64,000 bases of DNA from Bacteroidia bacterium (lineage in GTDB: Bacteria; Bacteroidota; Bacteroidia; UKL13-3): positions 16,131-80,130 of the forward strand of contig JAIBAK010000013.1 in NCBI GenBank assembly GCA_019695215.1. Direction: 5' to 3'. The position numbers were made by a program, and so were the translations under genes. Shown here piece after piece: positions 26,760 to 35,660 of this stretch (positions are counted from its first letter, which is position 1; each line of letters starts with the position of its first letter). A model generated the notes under the pieces. That model was not told where the DNA came from. It saw only the letters and a list, made by a program, of their open reading frames with translations, and made no database searches.

Positions 26760-27623
26760 ATGGCAAAGTATACATTAGAACAATTTAGGGCAGATTATCC
26801 AAATGATGCTGTTTGTTTGGATAAGATTTTTAAAGTTCGTTTCGGGGATTTAAGGTGTTGCCCTAAGTGTGGGCGGGAAACTACGTTTAAACGTATACCA
26901 ACCCGCAAAAGCTACCAATGTAGACTTTGTTATTACCAAATATACCCATGTGCGGGTACACCATTAGAAAATACCAGAACACCCCTTAATTATTGGCTAT
27001 ACGCTATGTATTTAATGACCACTACGCGGACAGGTGTAAGCGCAAAAGAACTGGAGCGGATATTGGGTGTGACTTATAAAACTGCATGGCGTATGAATAT
27101 GCAAATCCGCAAAATAATGAGTGCTATGCAAAACCGTAAATTTACGGGAATTGTTGAAGTGGATGAAGTTTACTTAGGTTCTACTTACGTACGTAAAGGG
27201 GCGGAGCCAAAAGATAAAAAACCTGTTATCGGGATAGTAGAACGATTGGGAGAGGTTCGCGGGGTAGTAGTGGACAAGGTAAATAAGGAAACCATATATC
27301 CGATACTTGATAAAAATATTGATAAAAGCGCAACAGTAAACACGGACGAAGCAAAAGTATATTTAGGATTAGAAAAAGACGGATTTGAAAAACACCATAT
27401 AATTCGTCACCTGTATAAATGCTACCGTAAGGGGGCTAAGTCAACAAATACAGTAGAGGGGTGGTTTAGTCAGATTCGTAGAATGTACGCAACCCATATT
27501 CATATTTCAGAAAAGTATCTGCAAAATTATATAAACGAAGCAGCGTTCAGATATAACCACCGTTTCCCAGAAACGCCAATGTTTGAAAACCTTGTTTTGA
27601 ATCTTAGTCTTTTTGATGAATAA
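26760..27623 (+). CDS. IS1595 (ISXO2-like) family transposase
   Basis: 287 residues. An N-terminal zinc ribbon has two CxxC pairs (CCPKCGRET near 38 and CRLCYYQ near 57), followed by a helical linker with GVSAKELERILGVTYKTAW as HTH. The ISXO2-like DDE domain begins GIVEVDEVYLGS (first Asp about 135), with NTDEAKVYLGL (second Asp, about 200) and NTVEGWFSQIRRMY (Asn/Glu position about 231), a normal arrangement for this family. It should excise and insert DNA by a cut-and-paste or copy route. I could not find terminal inverted repeats around it, and its 3' end overlaps a convergent small gene by 20 bases, so it may be a resident or cargo transposase and not a minimal IS. Confidence 0.92.
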   Translation: MAKYTLEQFRADYPNDAVCLDKIFKVRFGDLRCCPKCGRETTFKRIPTRKSYQCRLCYYQIYPCAGTPLENTRTPLNYWLYAMYLMTTTRTGVSAKELERILGVTYKTAWRMNMQIRKIMSAMQNRKFTGIVEVDEVYLGSTYVRKGAEPKDKKPVIGIVERLGEVRGVVVDKVNKETIYPILDKNIDKSATVNTDEAKVYLGLEKDGFEKHHIIRHLYKCYRKGAKSTNTVEGWFSQIRRMYATHIHISEKYLQNYINEAAFRYNHRFPETPMFENLVLNLSLFDE

Positions 27624-27786
27624 AGGCTTCTAAGAGGTTATCAAAATCCTCTTTCCCGTTTGGGTTGTCTTGGGGCTTCTCTGCCCAACCGTTACGCATA
27701 GCCTTTCCTCTGGGCTTTTTTTCTGTTAGCTTCTTTGTTGACTTGCGCGGGGCTGGGTCGTCTGGATGTGTTTTCTTTTTTGCCAC
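27604..27786 (-). CDS. Small lysine-rich protein convergent with the transposase
   Basis: 60 residues read from a GTG at 27786 (VAKKKTHPDD); an in-frame ATG lies seven codons upstream. The sequence has a basic disordered N-terminal half (RKSTKKLTEKKPRGKAMRNG) and an acidic helical end (KEDFDNLLEAFIHQKD). A TATATTTG box sits three bases before the GTG, the same close spacing seen at other starts in this window, which supports a real gene. It overlaps the transposase stop by 20 bases. Function unknown; the composition suggests a nucleic-acid or ribosome-associated small protein. Confidence 0.55.
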   Translation of the reverse strand: MAKKKTHPDDPAPRKSTKKLTEKKPRGKAMRNGWAEKPQDNPNGKEDFDNLLEAFIHQKD

Positions 27787-27789
27787 ACA

Positions 27790-27797
27790 CAAATATA
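27790..27797 (-). promoter_or_regulatory. Bacteroidota -7 box for the small convergent gene
   Basis: On the minus strand TATATTTG precedes the GTG by three bases, and TTTGACA lies 23 bases upstream (27821-27827). This implies an almost leaderless transcript. Confidence 0.5.
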
Positions 27798-27874
27798 AAC
27801 TTTTCAAATGGTTAAATTTGTGTCAAAAAGTGGACTTGTTTAGTTTTTTTACCCACGTTTTCAACAAATTAACT

Positions 27875-27882
27875 TATCTTTG
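27875..27882 (+). promoter_or_regulatory. Bacteroidota -7 box
   Basis: TATCTTTG matches TAnnTTTG and lies about 30 bases before the TTG start of the membrane protein/PemK pair. Confidence 0.45.
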
Positions 27883-27912
27883 TCGTTCAATTGTTGATTA
27901 CTTGTACTAATT

Positions 27913-28494
27913 TTGAATCAACAACGTATTATTGTTACTTATAAAACAAAACTGCTTATGGAACTCGGTTTAAGTGTTCATACCAATCAGAATGCTTTTA
28001 GAACAGAGATTAGGGATAGCGAGATAATTATCCAAGTATTTAACTTAATAAAGGGGTTTTATACAAAAGCATACGCCTCCTTAGTCAAAAAATCCTTACG
28101 TATTTTTGTCGCTATTATTGCAATTCCAATTGGCATCCCGATAGTTTTTATTGGCCTTCCCCTCTTGTACTTCTTTTTAATAAGAACTATAAGAAAGTCT
28201 TCATTAATGCTAACCAAGCTTCAAAACACCATCCCCGAATTACCACTATCAGAATTAAGTGTACTTAAAAATATTTTCAGTGAACTTAGTAAACGCGGGA
28301 TAGATGAAAACTTTGCAAGTAAATTAATAGATTCTCCTACAATATTTAAACCCATAGCCTACGCATTAAAGGAAAGCTTAGACCAGCATTTTTATGTACG
28401 GGATTTAATTGACCAACAAATTGAAGATGACTTAAATTTGTTTTCAATAGGGTTAGAATCAGAATTGCCACTTGGAATATCTATAGAACAGTAA
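27913..28494 (+). CDS. Predicted membrane protein upstream of a PemK-like toxin
   Basis: 193 residues from a TTG start; an ATG at 27958 would remove 15 residues. Two closely spaced hydrophobic helices are predicted (about 63-95, IFVAIIAIPIGIPIVFIGL and following), preceded by a basic segment and followed by a soluble helical C-terminal half rich in Leu, Ser and acidic residues. I do not recognise a family. It lies 28 bases before the PemK-like gene on the same strand and shares its promoter, in the position usually taken by an antitoxin. Whether the C-terminal half binds the toxin is unknown. Confidence 0.65.
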   Translation: MNQQRIIVTYKTKLLMELGLSVHTNQNAFRTEIRDSEIIIQVFNLIKGFYTKAYASLVKKSLRIFVAIIAIPIGIPIVFIGLPLLYFFLIRTIRKSSLMLTKLQNTIPELPLSELSVLKNIFSELSKRGIDENFASKLIDSPTIFKPIAYALKESLDQHFYVRDLIDQQIEDDLNLFSIGLESELPLGISIEQ

Positions 28495-28522
28495 TAGAAA
28501 TACCAAACCAACCTATTAGCCT

Positions 28523-28867
28523 ATGGCCAGAACCTATACCGCTGGAGATGTCGTTGTTGCTAAATTCCCATATACAGATAAGGAAGATTGCAAGGTTCGA
28601 AACTTCTTAGTTATTGCACAAGTAAATTCTTTTGTGTGGGGTGTAATGATGTCAAGTATGGATAGCATAGGGCAGGATGACGGGTCATTATATTCACTTA
28701 AACCAGCCGAAATGGATTTTACACCTCTTAAGCCTACAGGAATAAGAATGAATGTTATTCAAACAGTATCTGTTGGTATTATAATCAAATCACTTGGCCG
28801 CGTTAATCAAGATTGCTTAGATAGGGTATTAGCTTTTGTAAAAGCTCAATTTCCCGCATCTTCTTAG
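28523..28867 (+). CDS. Type II toxin, PemK/MazF-like endoribonuclease
   Basis: 114 residues with the MazF/PemK/CcdB barrel opening YTAGDVVVAKFPYTDKEDCKVRNFLVIAQ, in which the GDVV..FPYTD strand-loop and the K-x-R-x-x-x-V-[IL] strand are family hallmarks. A later TGIRMNVIQTV strand would carry the second catalytic region. Family members cleave mRNA at short sequences. No standard MazE or PemI partner is adjacent; the upstream gene encodes a membrane protein. The usual RP of the K-V-R-P motif is RN here, a small deviation that may or may not matter. Confidence 0.75.
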   Translation: MARTYTAGDVVVAKFPYTDKEDCKVRNFLVIAQVNSFVWGVMMSSMDSIGQDDGSLYSLKPAEMDFTPLKPTGIRMNVIQTVSVGIIIKSLGRVNQDCLDRVLAFVKAQFPASS

Positions 28868-29131
28868 ATTATTTTAGTATAATCAATGGTAATCCAACTA
28901 CCGTCCAACCATTTCTGGGAACAATAGTTTTGATTCTTTTGCCTGTTTTGCAGGTAATTACAATTTCTTATTTTCATATTATAGCTGGCAATCACTTTAT
29001 TTAGTGTATTTTATCTGTAAGTGTTTGTAGGGGATAATTACCTTTAATCTATGGGAATGAATCGATAAAAATTTGGCTCCAACCGATAAAATAGAGATAG
29101 AATTGTTGTGAACTTCCCTCATTTTTGCGTC

Positions 29132-29785
29132 ATGCAGCAACTCATCGGCAAAAACATCCTCTTCTACGCTCTTTATTCATTTTTTCTTTTATTGGCATTA
29201 ATTAGCCTTGCTGCATACAGTAAAATGCAGCTCTTTGAATTTTTTAATGCAAACAGGTCAGCCGTAGCCGATACATTTTACTACTACCTTACCGCTTTTG
29301 GTGACGGTTGGTTTTTTGTAACACTCATTTTAATTTCAGCTTTTATTAAGTTTCGGTATGCATTTACCGGTGCTGCCACCTATGCGCTTTCGTCATTAAT
29401 TGCGCAGGGATTAAAACGTTTAGTATTTTCAGGAGAGCCCCGGCCATTGGAATATTTTAAAAACACCGCTGTAAAAGTTTACACTTCGTCAGGAAACGAA
29501 CTTTTGTCGTTCAACAGTTTTCCATCAGGACACACTACCACAGTATTTGCCATCGCCTGCCTGTTAAGTTTATTGGTAACGAATAAAAAAATGGCTGCCG
29601 TTTTTTTACTGATTGCTCTGCTCACCGGTATCAGCCGTGTATATCTGGGGCAACATTTTTTGGCCGATATTACTGCCGGCAGTCTTATAGGGGTAATTTC
29701 AGCAACGATTTGTTACCAATGGATAATCCCGATTGAGTCAACCTTTCTGGAAAAAAACTTTTATCCTAACCTGCGAAAAAAATAA
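29132..29785 (+). CDS. PAP2 superfamily membrane phosphatase
   Basis: 217 residues from the ATG; a GTG at 29108 would extend it by eight. Five to six TM helices are predicted. The three-part acid phosphatase signature is present: KRLVFSGEPRP (part 1, KxxxxxxRP), SFPSGHTTT (part 2, SGH) and SRVYLGQHFLADI (part 3, SRxxxxxHxxxD). It probably removes phosphate from undecaprenyl pyrophosphate, phosphatidate or lipid A at the periplasmic face. It ends two bases before the convergent ArnT-like gene. Confidence 0.93.
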   Translation: MQQLIGKNILFYALYSFFLLLALISLAAYSKMQLFEFFNANRSAVADTFYYYLTAFGDGWFFVTLILISAFIKFRYAFTGAATYALSSLIAQGLKRLVFSGEPRPLEYFKNTAVKVYTSSGNELLSFNSFPSGHTTTVFAIACLLSLLVTNKKMAAVFLLIALLTGISRVYLGQHFLADITAGSLIGVISATICYQWIIPIESTFLEKNFYPNLRKK

Positions 29786-29787
29786 GA

Positions 29788-31452
29788 CTACTGAGCAAGC
29801 GGATCCCTGCGCATAAATACAAAACCATTTTTGCGGTACAACTCTTTTACACCTGCAAACTCCATATAATATTCTGATCGACCTACTTTTGAAATCAGAT
29901 AGACCGGCTTATCAATATCTCCTGCAATTAATCTGTCTTTTAAGTAAGTTGAATCGGTTAAAGGCTTTAACCGGTTGCCATAAAATAAATGAGCATAACT
30001 TTTATATCCAACCACTTCAATATAGCAATTTTCGTTTGCCTTTTCTTTCATAAAGTCGATGGCTGCACCCTGAGAAAATCGCTCTACTCTTGGTACAATA
30101 ATATAAGAAGCCAGGAATACGGTGAGTGCAGTGCCTCCAAACCAGGCAATGGCTGCCGATTTGATATTTCCTTTATTTACCTGAAACAACCCAGCAAAAA
30201 TGAATACCAGAAAAAGAATTCCGATAAGGGGTTCCCACCCCGTCCAGTTTACTTCGGCTGCCAGATTTGCTTTGGCAAATTCATCTTTTATATAAGGAGA
30301 AAGCATATAGGCGTGTTTAGCAATAAATGGAAAAACGGCCAGTGCGCTTCCAATAAGTACTCCAACCCAAATTAATATCACCTGCATAAACTTTTGCCAG
30401 TAATAGCTTTGGGTAAATAAATTATACATAGTGTATGCAGCCAGAAAAGTAACCGCAAACCACGCCATAGACGAATAGTGAATAATGCGTGACTGCACAA
30501 TGGTAAACAAAATGGTAACCACCCAAAATAAGGTAACCATCCAGCCTTTAAAATGGCGCTCCTCGTCTAAATTTGCTTTGTTTCGGAAAAAGGCTGCAAT
30601 TGCCAATACTGAAGCAGGAAAACATCCAAACAACAACACCACATAATGATAGCCGAAAAATCCTTTCTGTCCGGCATCATGGGTAGTAAATAACCTTATC
30701 TGATAGGTGATAAATTCTTCTAAGAACCATGTGCCGTGTTTCCATACTTCATAACCATACCAACTACAGCTTACCAACAACGTAATAAATAAAAACAGAA
30801 GCAGGTGTTTCCATTTCCAAAATACCCTGAACCTGCTGTAAAATATGCAGTAACTCCCCGCAGTTAATCCTAAAATTAATAATGCTGCCGGGCCTTTCAT
30901 CATCATGGCCAATCCTACAAATATTCCGGAGCAAATAATATAATAAGAAGGAGAATGTGGAGTTTTATCGGGATTTACTCCGGTGTTTTTCCAGGAATAA
31001 AGGATGAAATGATATAACGAAAGAAAAATAAAGAGATTAAAAAAGGGGTCAATAATCCCCGACTTAAAATACAAATTCGGAAAAAAAGAACCGGCAAAAG
31101 CCATAGCCCAAAACACTCCGAACTGATGCGAGATCAGTTTTCGCCCGATATTATAAACTACCAATAGGGTAATTATTCCGCAAACGGCATTTGGAAAACG
31201 GGCTGAAAACTCATTCACGCCAAATATATTCATACAAAAAGCCTGCATCCAGATAAACAGAGGGGGCTTTTCCCAAAAAGGCTGAAAATTAATATATACA
31301 CGGTTATAATCGTTCAGCACCAGCATTTCTCTGGCACATTCGGCAAAGTTTATTTCGTCCCAGTCAAACAGGTGAACCGCCCCCAGAAATGGTACAAAAA
31401 GTGCAACACCCAGCAAGGATAGAATTAAATTTGACCTTGAAACTAATCTCAT
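29788..31452 (-). CDS. ArnT/PMT-like family 39 glycosyltransferase
   Basis: 554-residue GT-C membrane enzyme with about 12 TM helices and a soluble C-terminal domain (about 440-554). The catalytic acidic residues lie in the first periplasmic loop (HLFDWDEINFAECAREM), followed by the helix FWEKPPLFIWMQ, both typical of dolichyl/undecaprenyl-phosphate sugar transferases including ArnT. It would transfer a sugar from a polyprenyl phosphate carrier to lipid A or another envelope acceptor at the periplasmic face. It is monocistronic and divergent from the M48 gene. Confidence 0.88.
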   Translation of the reverse strand: MRLVSRSNLILSLLGVALFVPFLGAVHLFDWDEINFAECAREMLVLNDYNRVYINFQPFWEKPPLFIWMQAFCMNIFGVNEFSARFPNAVCGIITLLVVYNIGRKLISHQFGVFWAMAFAGSFFPNLYFKSGIIDPFFNLFIFLSLYHFILYSWKNTGVNPDKTPHSPSYYIICSGIFVGLAMMMKGPAALLILGLTAGSYCIFYSRFRVFWKWKHLLLFLFITLLVSCSWYGYEVWKHGTWFLEEFITYQIRLFTTHDAGQKGFFGYHYVVLLFGCFPASVLAIAAFFRNKANLDEERHFKGWMVTLFWVVTILFTIVQSRIIHYSSMAWFAVTFLAAYTMYNLFTQSYYWQKFMQVILIWVGVLIGSALAVFPFIAKHAYMLSPYIKDEFAKANLAAEVNWTGWEPLIGILFLVFIFAGLFQVNKGNIKSAAIAWFGGTALTVFLASYIIVPRVERFSQGAAIDFMKEKANENCYIEVVGYKSYAHLFYGNRLKPLTDSTYLKDRLIAGDIDKPVYLISKVGRSEYYMEFAGVKELYRKNGFVFMRRDPLAQ

Positions 31453-31518
31453 GGCGCAAATTTCATCAAAAATTTAACGTTCCCTACAAGTAAATCATCA
31501 ACAACTGTATTCAATCCT

Positions 31519-31526
31519 TATTTTTG
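31519..31526 (+). promoter_or_regulatory. Bacteroidota -7 box abutting a start codon
   Basis: TATTTTTG ends four bases before the ATG of the M48 peptidase gene. If used, transcription would start at or within a few bases of the start codon, giving a leaderless or near-leaderless mRNA. Confidence 0.5.
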
Positions 31527-31530
31527 CATT

Positions 31531-32334
31531 ATGAATCTGAAACTAATCCTTCTTACCCTGCTTACCCTCTCCGGCTTTTCGGCTTGTCATAAAGTTCCAA
31601 TTACCGGAAGAAGGCAACTGAGTCTGGTTTCGGAAAAAGAAATGCAGGCAATGAGTTTTAAGGAGTACAGCAGTTTTCTTTCTCAGTCGCGTATAGTACG
31701 CTACACTCCCGATGCCGAAATGGTGAAACGTGTGGGGCAAAAAATATCAGCAGCAGTAACCGAGTACCTGCATTCAAAAGGACAGGAAAAATTACTTGAT
31801 GGCTATGCCTGGGAGTTTAATCTGGTTGACGACCGCCAGGTAAATGCCTGGTGCATGCCCGGAGGCAAAGTAGTAGTGTACACGGGTATTATGCCCATTG
31901 TAAAAGATGAGAACGGGTTGGCAGTAGTAATGGGACACGAAATTGCGCATGCCATTGCCCGGCACGGAAACGAGCGCATGAGTCAGGGATTAGTGCAGCA
32001 GCTTGGAGGTATTGCGCTGGCAGTAGCTGTATCAGATAAACCATCCGAAACGCAGCAGATTTTTATGGGTGCCTATGGTATTGGAACTACCGTTGGATTG
32101 ATGCTTCCCTTTTCGCGTACCCATGAAAGCGAGGCCGATATTCTGGGAATTGATTTTATGGCTATGGCCGGATACGACCCCAACCATGCCGTTACTTTTT
32201 GGCAGCGTATGGCCGATGCAAGTAAGGGACAGGCAAAACCTGATGAATTTTTGAGCACACACCCCAGTGATGCCACCCGTATTGCCAATATCAAAAAACA
32301 TTTACCTGATGCACTCAGGTATTACAAAAATTAA
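31531..32334 (+). CDS. M48 family zinc metallopeptidase lipoprotein
   Basis: 267 residues with a lipoprotein signal peptide ending at the lipobox GFSAC. The M48 zinc motif HEIAH (in VVMGHEIAHAIARHG) and the third ligand Glu in ESEADILGID are present, together with the conserved VVYTGIMP strand. The layout resembles LoiP/BepA-type outer-membrane quality-control proteases, without the TPR tail of BepA. It likely degrades misassembled outer-membrane proteins in the periplasm. Confidence 0.93.
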   Translation: MNLKLILLTLLTLSGFSACHKVPITGRRQLSLVSEKEMQAMSFKEYSSFLSQSRIVRYTPDAEMVKRVGQKISAAVTEYLHSKGQEKLLDGYAWEFNLVDDRQVNAWCMPGGKVVVYTGIMPIVKDENGLAVVMGHEIAHAIARHGNERMSQGLVQQLGGIALAVAVSDKPSETQQIFMGAYGIGTTVGLMLPFSRTHESEADILGIDFMAMAGYDPNHAVTFWQRMADASKGQAKPDEFLSTHPSDATRIANIKKHLPDALRYYKN

Positions 32335-32343
32335 TCTCCCTAA

Positions 32344-32419
32344 TAACCCGGGTACATGATATACCCGGTTACCTCTTAAACCTTTTATCCACTTTGATGC
32401 ACCAATGCATAAAGGGTTT
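32344..32419 (+). terminator. Two tandem hairpins after the M48 gene
   Basis: The first hairpin pairs TAACCCGGGTA (32344-32354) with TACCCGGTTA (32362-32371), with one bulged C. The second pairs AAACCTTTTAT (32378-32388) with ATAAAGGGTTT (32409-32419), with one wobble, and ends in TTTT. Together they probably terminate transcription before the next gene. Confidence 0.5.
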
Positions 32420-32478
32420 TCCACAACAGGTAATTCATACAGGTTAAACAGCGCTTGCTTATCTTGTAACCGGATTAA

Positions 32479-34515
32479 ATGGTAAAAATGAAATCACGGA
32501 AACTAATCCTGTGTTTTTTTCTTTTGGTTGTGTGCAGTACGGTTGCTACTTCGCAAACCTTACCATTTAAAAAAATTGACCGTAAATCGAAAAATATATT
32601 TTTATTCTTATCTCCCAACGTTGAAAAACTCACTAAAAAACTCACAGCCGGATACACCAGCGATGAAGAAAAATTGAGGGCCATTTATGTATGGATTACA
32701 AGCAATATCAGTTACGATGTAAGCAGGTTTAAACGTGGGGTTACCAGTCACAATTCTATTGAAACCACTCTTAGAAAACGCAAAGCACTTTGTGCCGAGT
32801 ATTCAGAACTTTTTGTGGCTATGTGCAACTATGCGGGCATTGAGGCAACCGGAATTACAGGTTACGCAAAAGGATTAGGCACCTACGAAAATCAAAAGTA
32901 CTATGTACCAAACCATCAATGGTGCATGGTAAAGTTAAATGGCGAATGGAAACTGATTGACCCTGTATACGCCAGCGGGTATATTCGCTTTAAAGCAGGA
33001 TTTAAAGACTATATGAGATGGATAAGTCCGATACCCCGGTTGCCGGTTGCTTATTCTAAAATGAAATTTAAACGGAAAAGAAACGATTACTACTACCTTA
33101 CTCCTCCGTCCAGCTTCATTCTCGATCATCTTCCGCTTGAAAAAATGTATCAGCTGCTGCCAAATCCGATTGATGCGGGCACCTTTGAAAAAGACACCCA
33201 AAGTATCAAAAGTTTTTTACTGAACACCTCTCCGTATTTCAACTATCATCAGGCAATAGCCACTTATCAGGGATTAACCCAGCTACCTCAGTTAGCATGG
33301 GCCGCAGATTCATCGTACACCTCAAACAACAAAAACCTGGTAAACCCGGCTATGTTTTTAGCCATGGCGGCAGTGATTAAAACAGACGAATCGGGTGCAA
33401 GAGACAAACACACCAAGGATTCGGAAACGGATACCTTACTCATAAAATCGGCCGATAGCCTGGCAACCATCAGCGACAGTTTAACCGGATTGGCAAAAAC
33501 ACTTTTGGAAGAAGAGCGAAATGAAAAACATTTGCTCAACAGCGAGCGTAAAAACCGGGCACATGCAGAGATAAAACAGGTAACCGGAACTATTAATAAA
33601 ATGAACTCTTATTTCTCGGTTACTTCATTAAAATTTAATTACCTGCGCAAACATGAAGATGCTACCCAGCGCGCACTCACCGATGTATTACAATATTACC
33701 GCCACCTCGATTTTCCATTCAGCAAACTAAAACTCCCCACCGATACCAATACGTTGAATCTGTTAATGGAAAATAACAAAAAACTTATTCAAAAGGATCT
33801 TGACAGTATCTCGGTAAAATTGGCGCAATTGCATACGTTATTTAAAGAGTTGGATACCCTTTGGTTTGATACCATTGCCGCCTGGAATAAGGAATTTACT
33901 TTACAAAATCAGGAATTGTTTTCGCTTAGCTGCGAAATAGCCAACGCACGCAGAAATTATGAAAGCAGTTTATCACCACACCTGCTGGCAAAAATTAAGC
34001 AACGCGATGACCTTATTCAGCACATGAATCTGATTCTGCTACGCAAAAAGGAAACCGATAAAATACAAAAAGAAACCGAAGCGCTGATGAAGCAATACCT
34101 GAAAAATATTAAGGAATATACCAAAACCATCAGGCGTAAACTTATTGAAAATATTAAAATGGGACAATCGCCCGGTAACACGTATGCCTATACCGAAGCT
34201 TTAACCAATTATGAAAAGGCATTAGATATTTACGCATCGAGGTACCAGCGTTTAAGAATATTTGTTATAGGCGAACTAAACTGGTGCAGCAAAAACCGGC
34301 ACCTCAATGATAAATTAAGTTATGTGTTGTTTTGCGAAAACTGGTTTGAATCAAAAAGGTATCATTTGTACAATACCCTGTTCAATAATTACCGGAAAGG
34401 AATAGGGCAACATTTAGTAACTGTACAGCGATTTAACCGGCAAACAAAACGCATTTGCAAACAGGCAATGGAAAATGCAGCCCGTCATCAAAAACTTAAA
34501 TCCGGCACTAAGTAA
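32479..34515 (+). CDS. Exported transglutaminase-like (protease-fold) protein
   Basis: 678 residues with a signal peptide; the ATG at 32488 (MKSRKLIL) would give a more typical signal and is also possible. The transglutaminase core spans about residues 60-190 and shows the catalytic triad: Cys in KALCAEYSELF, His in VPNHQWCMV and Asp in LIDPVYASG. From about 280 to 678 the protein is helical and charged with coiled-coil character, with no recognised domain. In bacteria such domains are usually cysteine peptidases or peptide cyclising enzymes; the substrate is unknown. Its stop faces the convergent ychF gene seven bases away. Confidence 0.85.
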   Translation: MVKMKSRKLILCFFLLVVCSTVATSQTLPFKKIDRKSKNIFLFLSPNVEKLTKKLTAGYTSDEEKLRAIYVWITSNISYDVSRFKRGVTSHNSIETTLRKRKALCAEYSELFVAMCNYAGIEATGITGYAKGLGTYENQKYYVPNHQWCMVKLNGEWKLIDPVYASGYIRFKAGFKDYMRWISPIPRLPVAYSKMKFKRKRNDYYYLTPPSSFILDHLPLEKMYQLLPNPIDAGTFEKDTQSIKSFLLNTSPYFNYHQAIATYQGLTQLPQLAWAADSSYTSNNKNLVNPAMFLAMAAVIKTDESGARDKHTKDSETDTLLIKSADSLATISDSLTGLAKTLLEEERNEKHLLNSERKNRAHAEIKQVTGTINKMNSYFSVTSLKFNYLRKHEDATQRALTDVLQYYRHLDFPFSKLKLPTDTNTLNLLMENNKKLIQKDLDSISVKLAQLHTLFKELDTLWFDTIAAWNKEFTLQNQELFSLSCEIANARRNYESSLSPHLLAKIKQRDDLIQHMNLILLRKKETDKIQKETEALMKQYLKNIKEYTKTIRRKLIENIKMGQSPGNTYAYTEALTNYEKALDIYASRYQRLRIFVIGELNWCSKNRHLNDKLSYVLFCENWFESKRYHLYNTLFNNYRKGIGQHLVTVQRFNRQTKRICKQAMENAARHQKLKSGTK

Positions 34516-34522
34516 GCGGCTG

Positions 34523-35623
34523 CTAAACGTTAAATTTAAAGTGCATCACATCGCCATCATGCACTAAATATTCTTTCCCTTCCATAGCTAATTTTCCGGC
34601 TTCGCGGCAGGCCGCTTCCGAACCTAATGAAATATAATCAGCATAATGAATTACTTCGGCTTTGATAAATCCTCTTTCAAAGTCGGTGTGAATGACGGCT
34701 GCAGCCTGAGGTGCTTTTGTTCCCTTAGTAATAGTCCATGCACGTACCTCCTGCACTCCGGCAGTAAAATAGGTAATCAGATTTAGCAGGCGGTATGCTC
34801 CTTTGATAAGTTTGGCTACTCCCGATTCACTCAAACCCAAATCAGCTAAAAACAGCTCCCGATCCTCAAAACTATCTAACTGAGTAATCTCGGCTTCAAT
34901 GGCAGCACAAATGACCAGCACTTCGGCATTTTCATCCTTAACATTTTGCTTTACCAGATCCACGTATTTATTGCCGTTCACTACCGATTTCTCATCTACA
35001 TTACATACATACATCACCGGTTTCATGGTAAGTAAAAACAAATCGGCTACATGTTCTTTATCCTCGTCACTTAATGCTGCAGTTCTGGCCGATTTACCCG
35101 ACTCAAGATGCAGTTTCATCGCCTCTAAAACTTCAGTAGCCTTTTTTGCATCCTTATCATTCCCCACCTTAGCCATGCGGCTCACCCGCTGCAGTTTTTT
35201 CTCAACCGAATCAAGGTCTTTTAACTGAAGTTCCGTGTCAATAATTTCTTTATCCCTTATTGGGTTTACCGAACCGTCAACATGGATTACGTTGTCGTCA
35301 TCAAAGCAACGCAACACGTGTAAAATGGCATCCGTTTCTCTAATATTGGCTAAAAACTGATTTCCCAAACCTTCGCCTTTGCTTGCCCCCTTTACCAACC
35401 CGGCTATATCGACAATTTCCATGGTAGTAGGCACCACACGCTGCGGTTTAACTAATTTCTCCAGTTCCAGTAAGCGCTCATCCGGAACGGTAATCACACC
35501 CACATTCGGTTCAATGGTACAAAACGGAAAATTGGCAGCCTGAGCTTTTGCATTCGATAAACAATTAAACAAGGTTGACTTCCCTACATTAGGCAATCCT
35601 ACAATTCCGCACTTTAAGGCCAT
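34523..35623 (-). CDS. ychF: Redox-regulated ATPase YchF (OLA1 family)
   Basis: Obg-family P-loop protein that hydrolyses ATP in place of GTP and associates with ribosomes and stress responses. It has 366 residues. Walker A is [12 protein letters not shown] (about 8-19), G2 includes FPFCTIEPN, Walker B/G3 is [14 protein letters not shown], and the C-terminal TGS domain carries [14 protein letters not shown] and [13 protein letters not shown]. All conserved blocks are present. Confidence 0.97.
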   Translation of the reverse strand: MALKCGIVGLPNVGKSTLFNCLSNAKAQAANFPFCTIEPNVGVITVPDERLLELEKLVKPQRVVPTTMEIVDIAGLVKGASKGEGLGNQFLANIRETDAILHVLRCFDDDNVIHVDGSVNPIRDKEIIDTELQLKDLDSVEKKLQRVSRMAKVGNDKDAKKATEVLEAMKLHLESGKSARTAALSDEDKEHVADLFLLTMKPVMYVCNVDEKSVVNGNKYVDLVKQNVKDENAEVLVICAAIEAEITQLDSFEDRELFLADLGLSESGVAKLIKGAYRLLNLITYFTAGVQEVRAWTITKGTKAPQAAAVIHTDFERGFIKAEVIHYADYISLGSEAACREAGKLAMEGKEYLVHDGDVMHFKFNV

Positions 35624-35660
35624 ATACTTTAAAAATTACTTTATACAATTTTGTAAAAAA

